Of a stretch of 64,000 nt of DNA, positions 63,903-64,000 are shown piece after piece. How positions within the stretch are numbered: position 1 is the first letter of the stretch; each line of letters starts with the position of its first letter. The stretch is from an uncultured Clostridium sp. (lineage in GTDB: Bacteria; Bacillota; Clostridia; TANB77; CAG-508). The stretch lies in assembly GCA_900554565.1 (NCBI GenBank), contig USHX01000001.1, forward strand, positions 28,369 through 92,368, in the 5' to 3' direction. The position numbers and the translations under genes were made by a program. The notes under the pieces are model-generated. The model was not told the origin of the DNA. It did no database searches and was given only the letters and a program-made list of their open reading frames with translations.

Positions 63903-64000
63903 TTATTTTGCATAATCTACTGTTCTTGTTTCTCTTATGACATTTACTTTTATTTGTCCTGGATAATCCATTTCATTTTCTATTTTTTTAGCAACTTCTC
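63903..64000 (-). CDS. rny: Ribonuclease Y, C-terminal end (gene continues beyond the window)
   Basis: Only 31 residues and the stop are inside. They read VAKKIENEMDYPGQIKVNVIRETRTVDYAK in effect, the highly conserved end of RNase Y, a membrane-bound endoribonuclease that initiates mRNA decay. The neighbour order with ymdB and spoVS supports this. Confidence 0.93.
   Translation of the reverse strand, partial: EVAKKIENEMDYPGQIKVNVIRETRTVDYAK

Noticed and set aside
1..64000. CRISPR arrays, tRNA or rRNA genes
   Set aside because: No regularly spaced repeats, and no cloverleaf or CCA-ended tRNA pattern or rRNA-like sequence, was noticed on either strand.

Overview
The window is about 64 kb of very AT-rich DNA from a spore-forming Bacillota of the clostridial type, probably an uncultured gut lineage. 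This rests on a complete sporulation set (spoIIAA-spoIIAB-sigF, spoIID, a SpoIIQ-like M23 protein, cotJABC, spoVS, ytfJ), Bacillus/Clostridium-style gene neighbourhoods (recA-recX, rny-ymdB-spoVS, miaB-mutS) and canonical TTGACA-17-TATAAT promoters. I saw no tRNA, rRNA, CRISPR array or insertion sequence.

The most striking signal concerns decoding. Nine times, in eight otherwise intact genes, the reading frame breaks, and each break is at an in-frame CGG codon. Removing only the C restores the family protein and turns CGGN into the glycine codon GGN, usually at a conserved glycine. The genes are rqcH, addA (in the Walker A loop), yihY/brkB-like, asnB, a D,D-carboxypeptidase (twice), sigF, a CtpE-like P-type ATPase (codon 11, behind a proper ribosome binding site) and an OppA-like binding protein. 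I found only four other in-frame CGG codons: two near C-termini, where either reading is possible, and two in one GGDEF gene, which must be read as ordinary triplets. CGG is common out of phase, so the trinucleotide itself is not avoided. I infer that CGG is not an ordinary arginine codon here but usually causes a +1 shift, or is read as a four-base CGGN glycine codon. Random sequencing error does not explain why every break is in phase before a glycine codon.

Layout. 1-5.6 kb: partial glucosaminidase, DnaB-like ATPase, rqcH, two small unknown genes. 5.6-14.3 kb: addA without addB, an unknown gene with a strong promoter, a GH18 protein, a Zn/Cd-type P-type ATPase with its ArsR regulator. 14.3-15 kb: a gene-free stretch with a candidate structured RNA. 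15-24.5 kb: tsaC/sua5 (apparently leaderless), a diguanylate cyclase, yihY-like, cotJABC, a TetR-DUF308 pair, rpmF, DUF5662, asnB. 24.5-32 kb: metG, mutS, a helix-turn-helix gene, miaB, rpmE. 32-38 kb: VanW protein, D,D-carboxypeptidase, spoIIQ-like, spoIID and the spoIIA operon. 38-45 kb: a 196-bp palindromic element, valS, iron alcohol dehydrogenase, membrane proteins, phosphofructokinase. 45-50.7 kb: lone integrase, WG-repeat protein, CtpE-like ATPase, BI-1 protein. 50.7-58.2 kb: heterodimeric ABC exporter with an operator over its promoter, lexA, Rpn-like nuclease, ytfJ, DUF2953. 58.2-64 kb: scpA, recX, recA, oppA-like, spoVS, ymdB and the 3' end of rny.

Sporulation, DNA repair (recA, recX, lexA, mutS, addA) and cell-envelope genes dominate. 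Several of them (sigF, addA, the carboxypeptidase) cannot make product without the proposed CGG recoding, so that recoding would be a housekeeping process rather than a rare regulatory switch.
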